A stretch of 17,102 nucleotides of DNA from Woeseia sp. (lineage in GTDB: Bacteria; Pseudomonadota; Gammaproteobacteria; Steroidobacterales; Woeseiaceae). Each line of letters opens with the position of its first letter. The first letter of the stretch is position 1. Positions 1 through 7,195 of this stretch are shown in pieces. The notes under the pieces were generated by a model. The model saw only the letters and a list, made by a program, of their open reading frames with translations. It was not told the DNA's origin and ran no database searches. Made by a program: the position numbers and the translations under genes. The DNA is taken from positions 1-17,102 of the forward strand of contig JABIUH010000386.1 in the NCBI GenBank assembly GCA_018701055.1. The letters run 5' to 3'.

Positions 1-1
1 C

Positions 2-1597
2 ATTTCCCAAGTCGGGGGTGAACCCGTAGCGGATATCGACGACTTGGAAAAAATACTGGCGACTTTGGCAGATGGCGATAGGACAACCTTCCGCTTTAAT
101 ACAATTGATGATCCGCGCAATAGCACCGTTCGTTCGGTGGAGATGGATCGTAATTGGTTTCCAGCCAAGCGTTGTTTACGCAACGACGACACGGGCGTTT
201 GGCCCTGCGAAGACCTTGCCGCAGGACCTGAGCCATCGGCACCGGAGTCGGGCAGCACGCAATTTTCGAAAAACGATGATCCCAGAGTTAACGCGATAAC
301 ACCTTCTTTGGTCATGGTGACTTTTGATTTGCCATACACCGTGTCCGGTGTATCTGAACGGCACTACTACGGAACTGGATTAATCGTTGATACGAAGCGT
401 GGGCTCATCGTCGTCGATCGTAATACGGTCCCGGTCGCCATGGGTGACGTCAGCATTACCTTCGCGGGTTCACTGCAAATCAATGGTCGTGTTGAATACG
501 TCCATCCGCTACACAATCTGGCGATCGTTGCCTATGACCCGGCACTTATCGGTGATACAGCGGTTAGGGCCGCGAAATTTTCCAAGGAAAAGCTGGTTGC
601 CGGCGATGATGTTTGGGTTGTGGGTCTTAAGGGTGATCATCAGATCGCCCATCAGGTAAGTACTGTTGCTTCGGTCGATGCAATACTGTTGCCGTTGTCG
701 CGCACCATGCGGTTCCGCGATACAAATTTAGAGGCTATTTCGCTCGTTAACGCTCCCGGTGATATCGATGGCGTAATTGTTGATAAGCGTGGCGCGGTTG
801 TCGCTAAATGGGTGAGCTTTGCACTGGGTGGAGATGGAGGACAAATCAATCGAGGTCTTTCGGCAGAAATGGTGCAGGAGTTTGTCGATATTGTTCGTTC
901 GGGAAAATCCGTTTATTCGCTGGAAGTAGAAGTGGGCTACACGCCACTGTTTGCCGCCCGAAAGTTGGGTCTTGATGAGGCATGGCTCGACAGGCTCGAG
1001 TCTCACAATCCGACGGGGCGACGCGCACTGAGTGTTTCGCGATTGGTTGCCGGCACGCCAGCAGCTGACCTGCTTCGAAACGGCGACATGATTTTGGCGG
1101 TCGACGGAAAACTCATCACCACGTTTCGAGAAATGGAGCGTGCAGTGCAAAAACCCACGGTTGAATTGACTGTATGGCGCGACGGTGACGCAATTGAAAT
1201 TGACTTGCCGACGGTAGCGCTTGGGGGCGAGGGCGTGACGCGTGCAATATCCTGGGCTGGCGCATTGTTACACGATCCGCACCGTGCCATGGCAGCACAA
1301 CGAGGTATCGAACCAACCGGTATTTACATCGCCTTTTTCAGTTACGGGTCGCCCGCTACTCGCTATGGCCTTTGGGCTGGGCGCAGAATTGTCGCCGTGG
1401 ACGATATCGAAACCAATGATTTGGAAGCATTTGTTCAGGCCGTTAGTACAAAAGATGACCAGGCTTCGGTACGCTTGAAAACGGTTTCCTGGAATGGTGC
1501 CGAACAAGTGATAACGCTTAAACTCGATAATCAATATTGGCCGGCCTATGAGATTCTTCATACCGATGAGGGATGGCAGCGAGCGCCCATTGGTTAG
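2..1597 (+). CDS. Deg7/Nma111-like PDZ protein with degenerate trypsin-fold domain (5' end outside window)
   Basis: The frame is open to the left edge, so the N-terminus lies outside the window; the TTG at 44 is internal, because the codons before it continue a PDZ-like sequence (ISQVGGEPVADIDDLEK). Numbering from that TTG: end of a PDZ domain (to about 35), a trypsin-like beta-barrel (about 85-285), then two PDZ domains (about 290-390 and 395-500) with the typical GTPAADLLRNGD and GSPATRYGLWAGR turns. The barrel lacks a catalytic triad: the His region reads VVDRNTVP, the Asp region HPLHNLAIVAYDP, and the Ser loop APGDIDGVI instead of GNSGG. This order of degenerate protease plus PDZ pairs is known from Deg7/Nma111, where an active protease half comes first; I infer that half lies upstream. 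It would be a periplasmic or membrane-associated quality-control protein. The 3' end overlaps the start of the M23 gene by about 30 bases. Family assignment is from recall of motifs; the missing N-terminus limits certainty. Confidence 0.82.
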   Translation: MSQVGGEPVADIDDLEKILATLADGDRTTFRFNTIDDPRNSTVRSVEMDRNWFPAKRCLRNDDTGVWPCEDLAAGPEPSAPESGSTQFSKNDDPRVNAITPSLVMVTFDLPYTVSGVSERHYYGTGLIVDTKRGLIVVDRNTVPVAMGDVSITFAGSLQINGRVEYVHPLHNLAIVAYDPALIGDTAVRAAKFSKEKLVAGDDVWVVGLKGDHQIAHQVSTVASVDAILLPLSRTMRFRDTNLEAISLVNAPGDIDGVIVDKRGAVVAKWVSFALGGDGGQINRGLSAEMVQEFVDIVRSGKSVYSLEVEVGYTPLFAARKLGLDEAWLDRLESHNPTGRRALSVSRLVAGTPAADLLRNGDMILAVDGKLITTFREMERAVQKPTVELTVWRDGDAIEIDLPTVALGGEGVTRAISWAGALLHDPHRAMAAQRGIEPTGIYIAFFSYGSPATRYGLWAGRRIVAVDDIETNDLEAFVQAVSTKDDQASVRLKTVSWNGAEQVITLKLDNQYWPAYEILHTDEGWQRAPIG

Positions 1598-2524
1598 AGT
1601 CGCCACGGTTTGGCTGTTGCTAGCAACGTTCGTAGGTAGCGCGCATACACCCAGGCGCTGTACAAGTACCAGGATGAAAACGGTACATGGGTGTATACCG
1701 ATCGACGTCCGCCAGATGACCAGGAGGCCGAAGCTCGCAGTCTTGCTGGTGGACCGATTGCGCCAGGATTGGCGGTTGAATCCAGCTTGGTCGGTCGGTC
1801 AATTCGGTTCACAGCAAAGAATGACTTTGCTGCACCGGTCGAGATTCTGCTGGAGCTGACCGATCTCGATAATCTCGAGTATCCCGACCCGGACCAGACG
1901 CTGCGTTGGGTTGTACCAGGCAACAGCAATTTGCGTTTGCTCGACCTTGCCGCAATTAATAGCAATGCAGGTCCTCGCGCGGAGTACCACTATATTTGGT
2001 TGCCAGGTGATCCATCCGCCACGCACGATGAAGGCGAGTTATACCGGGCACCATTCGCGGCGGCGACCCATTATCCGATTACGCAATACTTCCCCGTCGG
2101 CATTACCCACCTCACTCCGGATAGTTACTACGCAATAGATCTGGCAATGCCGATAGGTACAGGTATCTACGCGGATCGCGGCGGTATTGTATTCGAAGTC
2201 GCTAGTACGAATTTCAAAGGTGGTCTTGATCCCGAACGCGATATGCAGAGTGCGAACATAGTGCGTGTTCTGCATGACGACGGCTCGCATGCGGTTTACG
2301 CGCACCTAAATACCAATTCCATTCGTGTTCAGGTTGGCGATCGCGTGCAACGGGGTCAATACATCGCCGAATCCGGTAATACCGGATTCTCTTCGGGGCC
2401 TCATTTGCATTTTTCGGTCATGGTCAATCGCGGTATGGAGCTCGTGTCTGTTCCAATACTGTTCGAGGGATCCAGTGCAAACGCCGTGCAACCAGTAACA
2501 GGCGATAGTCTCTTCGCTTACTAG
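1566..2524 (+). CDS. M23 family (LytM-type) metallopeptidase, apparent frameshift after the signal peptide
   Basis: This is a predicted envelope peptidoglycan endopeptidase or a related zinc protein. The mature part reads continuously to the stop at 2522-2524. A beta-rich N-terminal region is followed by the M23 core. Numbering from the GTG at 1691, the zinc/catalytic motifs are H140 with D150 (YYAID), H205 in YAHL, and H238/H240 in GPHLHF. The His-Asp spacing differs from the classic HxxxD. Codons upstream of that GTG in the same frame still encode protein-like sequence (ALYKYQDENGTW, as in secreted DUF4124-like starts) until a TAG at 1637-1639. The expected signal peptide (VRVATVWLLLATFVGSA) lies one frame over, beginning at ATG 1566 or TTG 1590. 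Joining them needs one extra base near 1641-1660, for example a fourth C in the CCC run at 1650-1652. Either this is a sequence error or the gene is broken; translation from GTG 1691 alone would give a protein without an export signal. Confidence 0.8.
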
Positions 2525-2534
2525 GTAAGAACGG

Positions 2535-2549
2535 GCCAATAAAATTGGC
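2535..2549 (+). terminator. Possible terminator hairpin after the M23 gene
   Basis: GCCAAT, loop AAA, ATTGGC forms a perfect 6-bp stem 10 bases after the M23 stop codon. The following tract (AGACTTTCTC) is only mildly T-rich and the stem has three A-T pairs, so intrinsic termination would be weak. Confidence 0.3.
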
Positions 2550-2689
2550 AGACTTTCTCTCCAGCTAAAAGTTGCGCATCCACGATGTTGGTTGTAGCGC
2601 TTTAATACCGATTGCCTTCACACTTTTCCATATAACCAAAAGTTGTAGTAATCCTATGCAACCTTTTTCTGGTAGCAGGCATCAATACT

Positions 2690-2736
2690 ATAACTGAAAC
2701 GAAACATGGCCTGACGCGCGTTTCCTACTCAGTTAT
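2690..2736. repeat. Imperfect inverted repeat upstream of the UrcA-family gene
   Basis: ATAACTGA (2690-2697) pairs with TCAGTTAT (2729-2736). Inside it, GAAAC (2701-2705) pairs with GTTTC (2720-2724), leaving a 14-base loop. The structure could be an RNA hairpin in a leader or a DNA operator; there is no direct evidence for either. Confidence 0.4.
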
Positions 2737-2896
2737 GTAGTGAGGCAAATGTGTAACCTTTTTCCGTCTCAATGCATATAAGCAGTAAACGAGTGCATCT
2801 TTTATTTTGCTTGGGTGTTTCTCGTGATGGGAAGGTTGGCATCTCATTATTATTATCAAACTAAACCTAGTATCGAAGTCCAAAAGAGAGGAATTA

Positions 2897-3232
2897 ATGA
2901 AAGAGTCTAAAGTATTAAAAGGTATCGTCTTAACTGCAGCGGTTGTCGCATTTAGCTTCCCTGCCATCGCAGCGGCTGATGGTGGAGAGTCAATTATCGG
3001 CAAATCTGAAAAGGTTGCCTATGCCGATCTGAATGTCCATAAAGAAGCTGGCGCAAAACAGCTGTACCGTAGGTTACAGCATGCATCAAAGCGAGTGTGC
3101 GGCGTGGAATCACTGAAGTTTGTCGGATCAATCAGCGTCGTGTCACAAGCAAATCGCTGTTATAGAGCAACGCTTGATTCAGCCGTCGCAAAAGTTAACA
3201 ACACAGCAGTGACAGAAATTCACGAAGGGTAG
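2897..3232 (+). CDS. UrcA family secreted protein, function unknown
   Basis: The 111-residue protein has an N-terminal signal peptide (hydrophobic stretch about 8-26, likely cleavage near AIAAADG). The mature domain matches the UrcA pattern: a VAYADLNV strand near 40-47, a helix ending in KRVCG (C68), and a second cysteine in NRCYRATLDSAV (C88), followed by a C-terminal helix. The two cysteines probably form a disulfide in the periplasm. The start is supported by a purine-rich ribosome binding site GAGAGGA at 2886-2892. The gene stands alone, with its own long upstream spacer and a terminator hairpin behind it. The family is known from proteobacteria; its molecular role is not established, so none is proposed here. 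Confidence 0.85.
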   Translation: MKESKVLKGIVLTAAVVAFSFPAIAAADGGESIIGKSEKVAYADLNVHKEAGAKQLYRRLQHASKRVCGVESLKFVGSISVVSQANRCYRATLDSAVAKVNNTAVTEIHEG

Positions 3233-3276
3233 CTCGAGAAATTTCGGTGCGAGCAGCGTTTTAACAGAGCACCGTC

Positions 3277-3324
3277 AAGCGGGTACGGTCGAGTTTAGTG
3301 GTTTCGACTCGGCGGTACCCGCTT
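3277..3324 (+). terminator. Terminator hairpin between the UrcA-family gene and the aminotransferase gene
   Basis: AAGCGGGTAC (3277-3286) and GTACCCGCTT (3315-3324) are perfect 10-base inverted repeats. An inner GTCGA/TCGAC pairing can extend the stem. A short T stretch (TTACTTTT) follows on the + strand, so it probably ends the UrcA-family transcript. It lies right behind the stop codon of the convergent aminotransferase gene and may stop transcription from both sides, although the left flank lacks a good T run for the leftward direction. A smaller hairpin, CGGTGC/GCACCG at 3245-3274, precedes it. Confidence 0.65.
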
Positions 3325-3328
3325 ACTT

Positions 3329-4474
3329 TTAAGTGCTAAACAGCTGTTTATAAACCTGCACGAAGTAGTGCATCTCTTCTGGTTTAGACATGCTGACTCT
3401 TGTCCAGGTGTCGTGCAGAGGCGGGAAGTCTCTGCCGGTTAGTATTCCGTAAGCCTCAAATTTTTCTTTCACGACGCTATTCTGCATCCCTGTCTGGATA
3501 AATGTGAAGTTAGTATCTGACTTGATGTAGCGTAGATCTAATTCCTCACACATATCCTCCACGATCTGTAGCGATTCCTTGTTCTTGCGTATCGCAAAGG
3601 CCGGGAACTCCTCATCTAAATAACTGGCATGGGCGGCTACGACTGCTAGAACATGCATTTCGCCTGTCTTGATGCGGCGCATTTCCGCCGCCAAATCCGG
3701 GTGCGCAAATCCAAACCCAATTCTTAAGCCTGCGAGACCGTGAATCTTTGATGCGGTTCGGGCAACGATTATGTTTTTGTGACCTTCGGCAATTAATCCC
3801 ATCATGGATTCGTAGTCAGGGTTGTCTACATATTCGTGATACGCCTCGTCAACAAAAACAAGACGGTCTTTCGATTGTTCGAGGACGAATTTGCGTAGAG
3901 CATTTTTTTCGATGATTGATGGAATTGGATTGTTGGGGTTCGTTAAGTAAACGAGATCCGTATCGTCGCGGACCGCGGCACGCATTGCATCAAGATCTGT
4001 GTTCAAACTTTCGTTGACCGGAACTCGAATAATTTCAGCGCCAGAGTTTTCTGCATAACGCAGTAATGTTTGATAGGTAGGGTCCGCGCAAACCACGGAG
4101 CCATGCGTACGGCTGCCAAGCAAGCCGGCGACATTCAGTATCTCACTTGATCCCGTTCCGATGACGATATTGTCAGTCGAGACTCCATTGATGCCGGCCA
4201 GAACTTCTTCTAGTGCGCGCGAGTTTCTGCTGTAGCGATTGGCCAGATGCATATTTTCGGCGATGGCCTTTAGGGCGACGCGCGACGGACCATACGGGTT
4301 TTCATTTGAGCTTAGCCGAATCATATAGTCGGGGCGTGCAATATCATCGGCAAGCGCGGACTGCATCAACTTCATCGCAGGCGTCAACGGTGTTTTCGGA
4401 ATGGTCGGAATAAGGCCGGCGGCCACGATGGCACTGCCACCCAATAATATTTGTCGACGGGTTAAATCTTTCAT
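3329..4474 (-). CDS. Tat-exported HisC-like PLP-dependent aminotransferase (class I/II fold)
   Basis: This 381-residue fold-type I PLP enzyme resembles histidinol-phosphate aminotransferase. Visible residues: N58 in SSNENPYGPS, the phosphate-binding GTGSSE loop (106-111), N181 in NPNNP, D209 and Y212 in VDEAYHEY, the likely PLP lysine K243 in SKIHGLAGLRIGFG with R251, and R359 in TWTRVS for the substrate carboxylate. The N-terminus carries a twin-arginine signal (TRRQILLGG, then a hydrophobic stretch to about residue 22), which cytoplasmic HisC lacks. The enzyme therefore probably works outside the cytoplasm, carrying its cofactor through Tat. A role in histidine synthesis is unlikely because no his genes are near. 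The start ATG overlaps the TGA of the upstream gene (ATGA) and has GAGGA 7 bases before it, so translation is probably coupled. The substrate is unknown. Confidence 0.88.
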   Translation of the reverse strand: MKDLTRRQILLGGSAIVAAGLIPTIPKTPLTPAMKLMQSALADDIARPDYMIRLSSNENPYGPSRVALKAIAENMHLANRYSRNSRALEEVLAGINGVSTDNIVIGTGSSEILNVAGLLGSRTHGSVVCADPTYQTLLRYAENSGAEIIRVPVNESLNTDLDAMRAAVRDDTDLVYLTNPNNPIPSIIEKNALRKFVLEQSKDRLVFVDEAYHEYVDNPDYESMMGLIAEGHKNIIVARTASKIHGLAGLRIGFGFAHPDLAAEMRRIKTGEMHVLAVVAAHASYLDEEFPAFAIRKNKESLQIVEDMCEELDLRYIKSDTNFTFIQTGMQNSVVKEKFEAYGILTGRDFPPLHDTWTRVSMSKPEEMHYFVQVYKQLFST

Positions 4475-4977
4475 TGGTTGTTCCTCGATTCAATTGGCGG
4501 TGGGGTTTCTTGCTTTTCATTCGGTGTTTCAGTTTTTTTGCAGACGCAGCGAGAGCGCCGAGCCCGTACGCGGATCAAATCAACGTTCTCGGCCATTGGG
4601 TAAACATGTGAAATCAAGACTGGCGCTGCAGAATTTCGTTGCCAGGTTTCTTCGAAATCAAGGTTATGAGTTTCACCATCTTCATCGCGAAATCGCACGG
4701 AGATCGTGTATTCGCCGTTAGCATCAGTACAGCCATCGATCTTGATCTCGCCGTCGATTTTTGCCGTTTTGTCATCTTGATAATATTCAATAGAGGTGGC
4801 CGACTTGCAATATTGTACCGGCGGAGTCGCGTCGAGCTTGATTGTGTACTTCTTCTCGCTGCTCGCTTCCCAGCGTTTCTCCTGGCCTTGGCCGGCCCCA
4901 TCGGCTGTGGCTGTTGTCGAGCTGAGGCTAGCGGCAGCGATAAGAATCAATAGGGTAAAGCTGATTGTTTTGTCCAT
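4471..4977 (-). CDS. Small secreted protein with four cysteines, unknown function
   Basis: This 168-residue protein begins with a Sec signal peptide (hydrophobic 6-20, probable cleavage near TATADG). The mature part is polar and predicted beta-rich. It has cysteines C57, C83, C144 and C146, all suitable for disulfides, followed by a low-complexity tail rich in K, E, T, P and N from about 147. I do not recognise a family. Its stop overlaps the start codon of the Tat aminotransferase by an ATGA junction, so the two are co-transcribed and probably act in the same compartment; it might be a partner or substrate-binding protein of that enzyme (inference). The ribosome binding site before the ATG is poor. 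The gene diverges from the S9 peptidase gene across a 143-base spacer that must hold both promoters. Confidence 0.75.
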   Translation of the reverse strand: MDKTISFTLLILIAAASLSSTTATADGAGQGQEKRWEASSEKKYTIKLDATPPVQYCKSATSIEYYQDDKTAKIDGEIKIDGCTDANGEYTISVRFRDEDGETHNLDFEETWQRNSAAPVLISHVYPMAENVDLIRVRARRSRCVCKKTETPNEKQETPPPIESRNNQ

Positions 4978-5120
4978 CTATTGGGCTCAGCAAGACAATG
5001 ATCAGGTAGGCAGAGTATACGTCAATTTGCGCCGACCTCTTCAGGCTATTCCGAGAGTTACTTTGGTGCACTTACGCGGTACTCTTTCGATCATCAGCAA
5101 AAACCAGCCAGGACTATGCA

Positions 5121-7154
5121 ATGACAAAACGACCTTTGAAACTGGTAATAATCGCGCTTGCTACCTGTGCTGGCGGTACCGTTGGTGCGGATACCTTCCA
5201 GAGCACCGATTTGTTCGAGATAGAGATTGCGGGTGATCCGCAAATATCCCCGGATGGGTCGACAGTCGCTTATGCGCGCCTGACGAGTGACATCATGACC
5301 GATCGTACCCGTTCCAATATTTGGATGGTCGATGCGGATGGGGGGAATCACCGGCCGCTACTGTCTGGCACGGCTGGTTATTCCAGTCCGCGCTGGTCGC
5401 CAGCGGGCGATCGGCTAGCCTACGTTTCGGGTATCGCGGGCCGCGGACCGGAGTTGTATGTACGCTGGATGGACACAGGACAAGCGGCGTTGTTATCGAA
5501 TTTGATGACAGCACCCAGTGGTTTGACGTGGTCGCCGGATGGAACGCAAATTGCGTTCACTGCACATGTACAGGGTGAGGAGTCGCAGTTAGCGACTGCA
5601 CCCGCCAAGCCAGAAGGCGCTGAATGGGCACCGCCGGTGACGGTAATCGAATCTCTTCATTACCGCAGCGACGGCCGAGGTTATCTCGAGCCAGGCAATA
5701 CGCATGTATTTGTTATCCCAGCTGAGGGCGGCACACCCAGGCAGCTGACGTCGGGTGATTTCAATCACGGAAGCTCGTTGGCCTGGTCGCCTGATGGTCA
5801 AATGTTGGTCGTGTCGAGCAATCGCGAGGAGGACTGGGAGTTCAATCGACGCAATACAGAACTGTGGTCCATTGATGTGGACACAGGCGCGATGCGCCAG
5901 CTTACGAAACGATTTGGTCCGGACAATTCCGCCACGTTTTCTCCCGATGGTTCGAAGCTCGCCTACCTCGGATACGACGACAAAAAGATGGGTTATCACA
6001 ATGTCAATGCTTACGTCATGGATATGGAGGTTGGTTCGATCAGAGAACTAACGAGTGACTTTGATCGATCTGTGGACCGAGTTGCCTGGGCGGGGAGTTC
6101 GAATCGTCTCTACATTCAATATGATGATCATGGCAAACGTCATTTAGCGACCTTGTCAATGAGCGGAGAAGTTAGCTCTTTTATCGACGACATTGGCAGT
6201 GCCGGCGTGAGCAGGCCCTACACAACTGGCGAGTTTTCGGTCGCTGATAATGGTGCCTACGCCTATACAATGGGTGCACCTAACCGACCGGCTGACGTCG
6301 CCGCAGGCCGTCGTGGGCGCGCACCATCACGCCTGACCCATCTCAACGATGACTTGTTGGCACGCAAGACACTAGGGGTTGTTGAGGAAATCACCTGGCG
6401 ATCATCGGTCGGTGATCACGACATACAGGGATGGATCGTTAAGCCACCGTATTTTTCGGCTGATAAAAAGTACCCACTAATTTTAGAAATACACGGCGGC
6501 CCGTTTGCTGCCTATGGACCTCACTTCAGCGTTGAAAATCAACTCTACGCAGCCGCGGGTTACGTTGTGCTGTATACCAACCCGCGTGGTTCGACCAGTT
6601 ACGGCGACGAGTTTGCGAACGAAATTCATTACAACTACCCAAGCCAGGACTACGACGACTTGATCTCGGGCGTCGACGCCGTGATCGCGCGCGGTTTTGT
6701 TGATGCGGAGCAGTTGTTCGTGACCGGAGGTTCAGGTGGCGGTGTGTTAAGCGCATGGATTGTTGGCAGCACGGATCTATTTGCAGCCGCAGTGGTCGCG
6801 AAACCTGTCATCAACTGGATCAGCGAGGCACTCTACAGCGACATCGGTACAACCGTGCCGGGCTATTGGTTTGAAAAAATGCCATGGGAGGATCCGCAGG
6901 AATACTGGCGGCGCTCACCGTTGTCATTGGTCGGCAACGTGAGAACACCCACAATGCTGCTGACGGGTGAGCAGGACCATCGGACACCTATGCCGGAATC
7001 GGAGCAGTATTATCAGGCGTTAAAACTTAGGAAAATCGATACCGCACTGGTTCGGGTGCCAGAGGCGTCGCATGGAATCGCTTCGCGGCCATCCAACCAA
7101 ATCGCAAAAGTGGATAATATTCTCGCGTGGTTCGCACGCTACCGAACAGACTAG
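5121..7154 (+). CDS. Exported S9 family peptidase (acylaminoacyl-peptidase/DPP-like)
   Basis: This is a 677-residue serine peptidase. A signal peptide (about 1-23) is followed by a beta-propeller made of PD40-type repeats (QISPDGSTVAYAR at 41, RWSPAGDRLAYVS at 91, TWSPDGTQIAF at 136, AWSPDGQMLVV at 221, TFSPDGSKLAYL at 272). The alpha/beta-hydrolase domain runs from about 430: oxyanion region EIHGGP (456-461), nucleophile S538 in GGSGGG, acid D619 in GEQDHRTP, and H651 in EASHGI. The NPRGSTSYG segment is typical of S9B/S9C enzymes. Such enzymes cut small peptides near the N-terminus; exact specificity cannot be read here. An AGGA ribosome binding site precedes the ATG. The next gene, another S9 peptidase, starts 41 bases later on the same strand, so an operon is likely. 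LATC near residue 16 is a poor lipobox, so it is more likely a free periplasmic protein. Confidence 0.93.
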   Translation: MTKRPLKLVIIALATCAGGTVGADTFQSTDLFEIEIAGDPQISPDGSTVAYARLTSDIMTDRTRSNIWMVDADGGNHRPLLSGTAGYSSPRWSPAGDRLAYVSGIAGRGPELYVRWMDTGQAALLSNLMTAPSGLTWSPDGTQIAFTAHVQGEESQLATAPAKPEGAEWAPPVTVIESLHYRSDGRGYLEPGNTHVFVIPAEGGTPRQLTSGDFNHGSSLAWSPDGQMLVVSSNREEDWEFNRRNTELWSIDVDTGAMRQLTKRFGPDNSATFSPDGSKLAYLGYDDKKMGYHNVNAYVMDMEVGSIRELTSDFDRSVDRVAWAGSSNRLYIQYDDHGKRHLATLSMSGEVSSFIDDIGSAGVSRPYTTGEFSVADNGAYAYTMGAPNRPADVAAGRRGRAPSRLTHLNDDLLARKTLGVVEEITWRSSVGDHDIQGWIVKPPYFSADKKYPLILEIHGGPFAAYGPHFSVENQLYAAAGYVVLYTNPRGSTSYGDEFANEIHYNYPSQDYDDLISGVDAVIARGFVDAEQLFVTGGSGGGVLSAWIVGSTDLFAAAVVAKPVINWISEALYSDIGTTVPGYWFEKMPWEDPQEYWRRSPLSLVGNVRTPTMLLTGEQDHRTPMPESEQYYQALKLRKIDTALVRVPEASHGIASRPSNQIAKVDNILAWFARYRTD

Positions 7155-7195
7155 AGTCGTAAATTCACTGTCGAGATCATTGGGATTGAAGAGAC

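Larger units (their letters stand above)
2525..2896. other. 372-base gene-free spacer upstream of the UrcA-family gene
   Basis: No convincing gene is visible on either strand, and the region is more AT-rich than its surroundings. It holds a small hairpin just after the M23 gene (2535-2549), a longer imperfect inverted repeat (2690-2736), and a 10-base direct repeat AACCTTTTTC at 2660-2669 and 2755-2764. A weak promoter for the downstream gene may lie at about 2836-2864 (TTGGCA, then an AT-rich stretch), but I cannot name a good -10 box at the right distance. The length suggests a long 5' leader or separate regulation of the downstream gene. Confidence 0.5.

Noticed and set aside
1640..1660. 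Programmed -1 frameshifting in the M23 gene
   Set aside because: No X XXY YYZ slippery heptamer in the right frame and no obvious downstream stimulatory hairpin; a one-base deletion is simpler.
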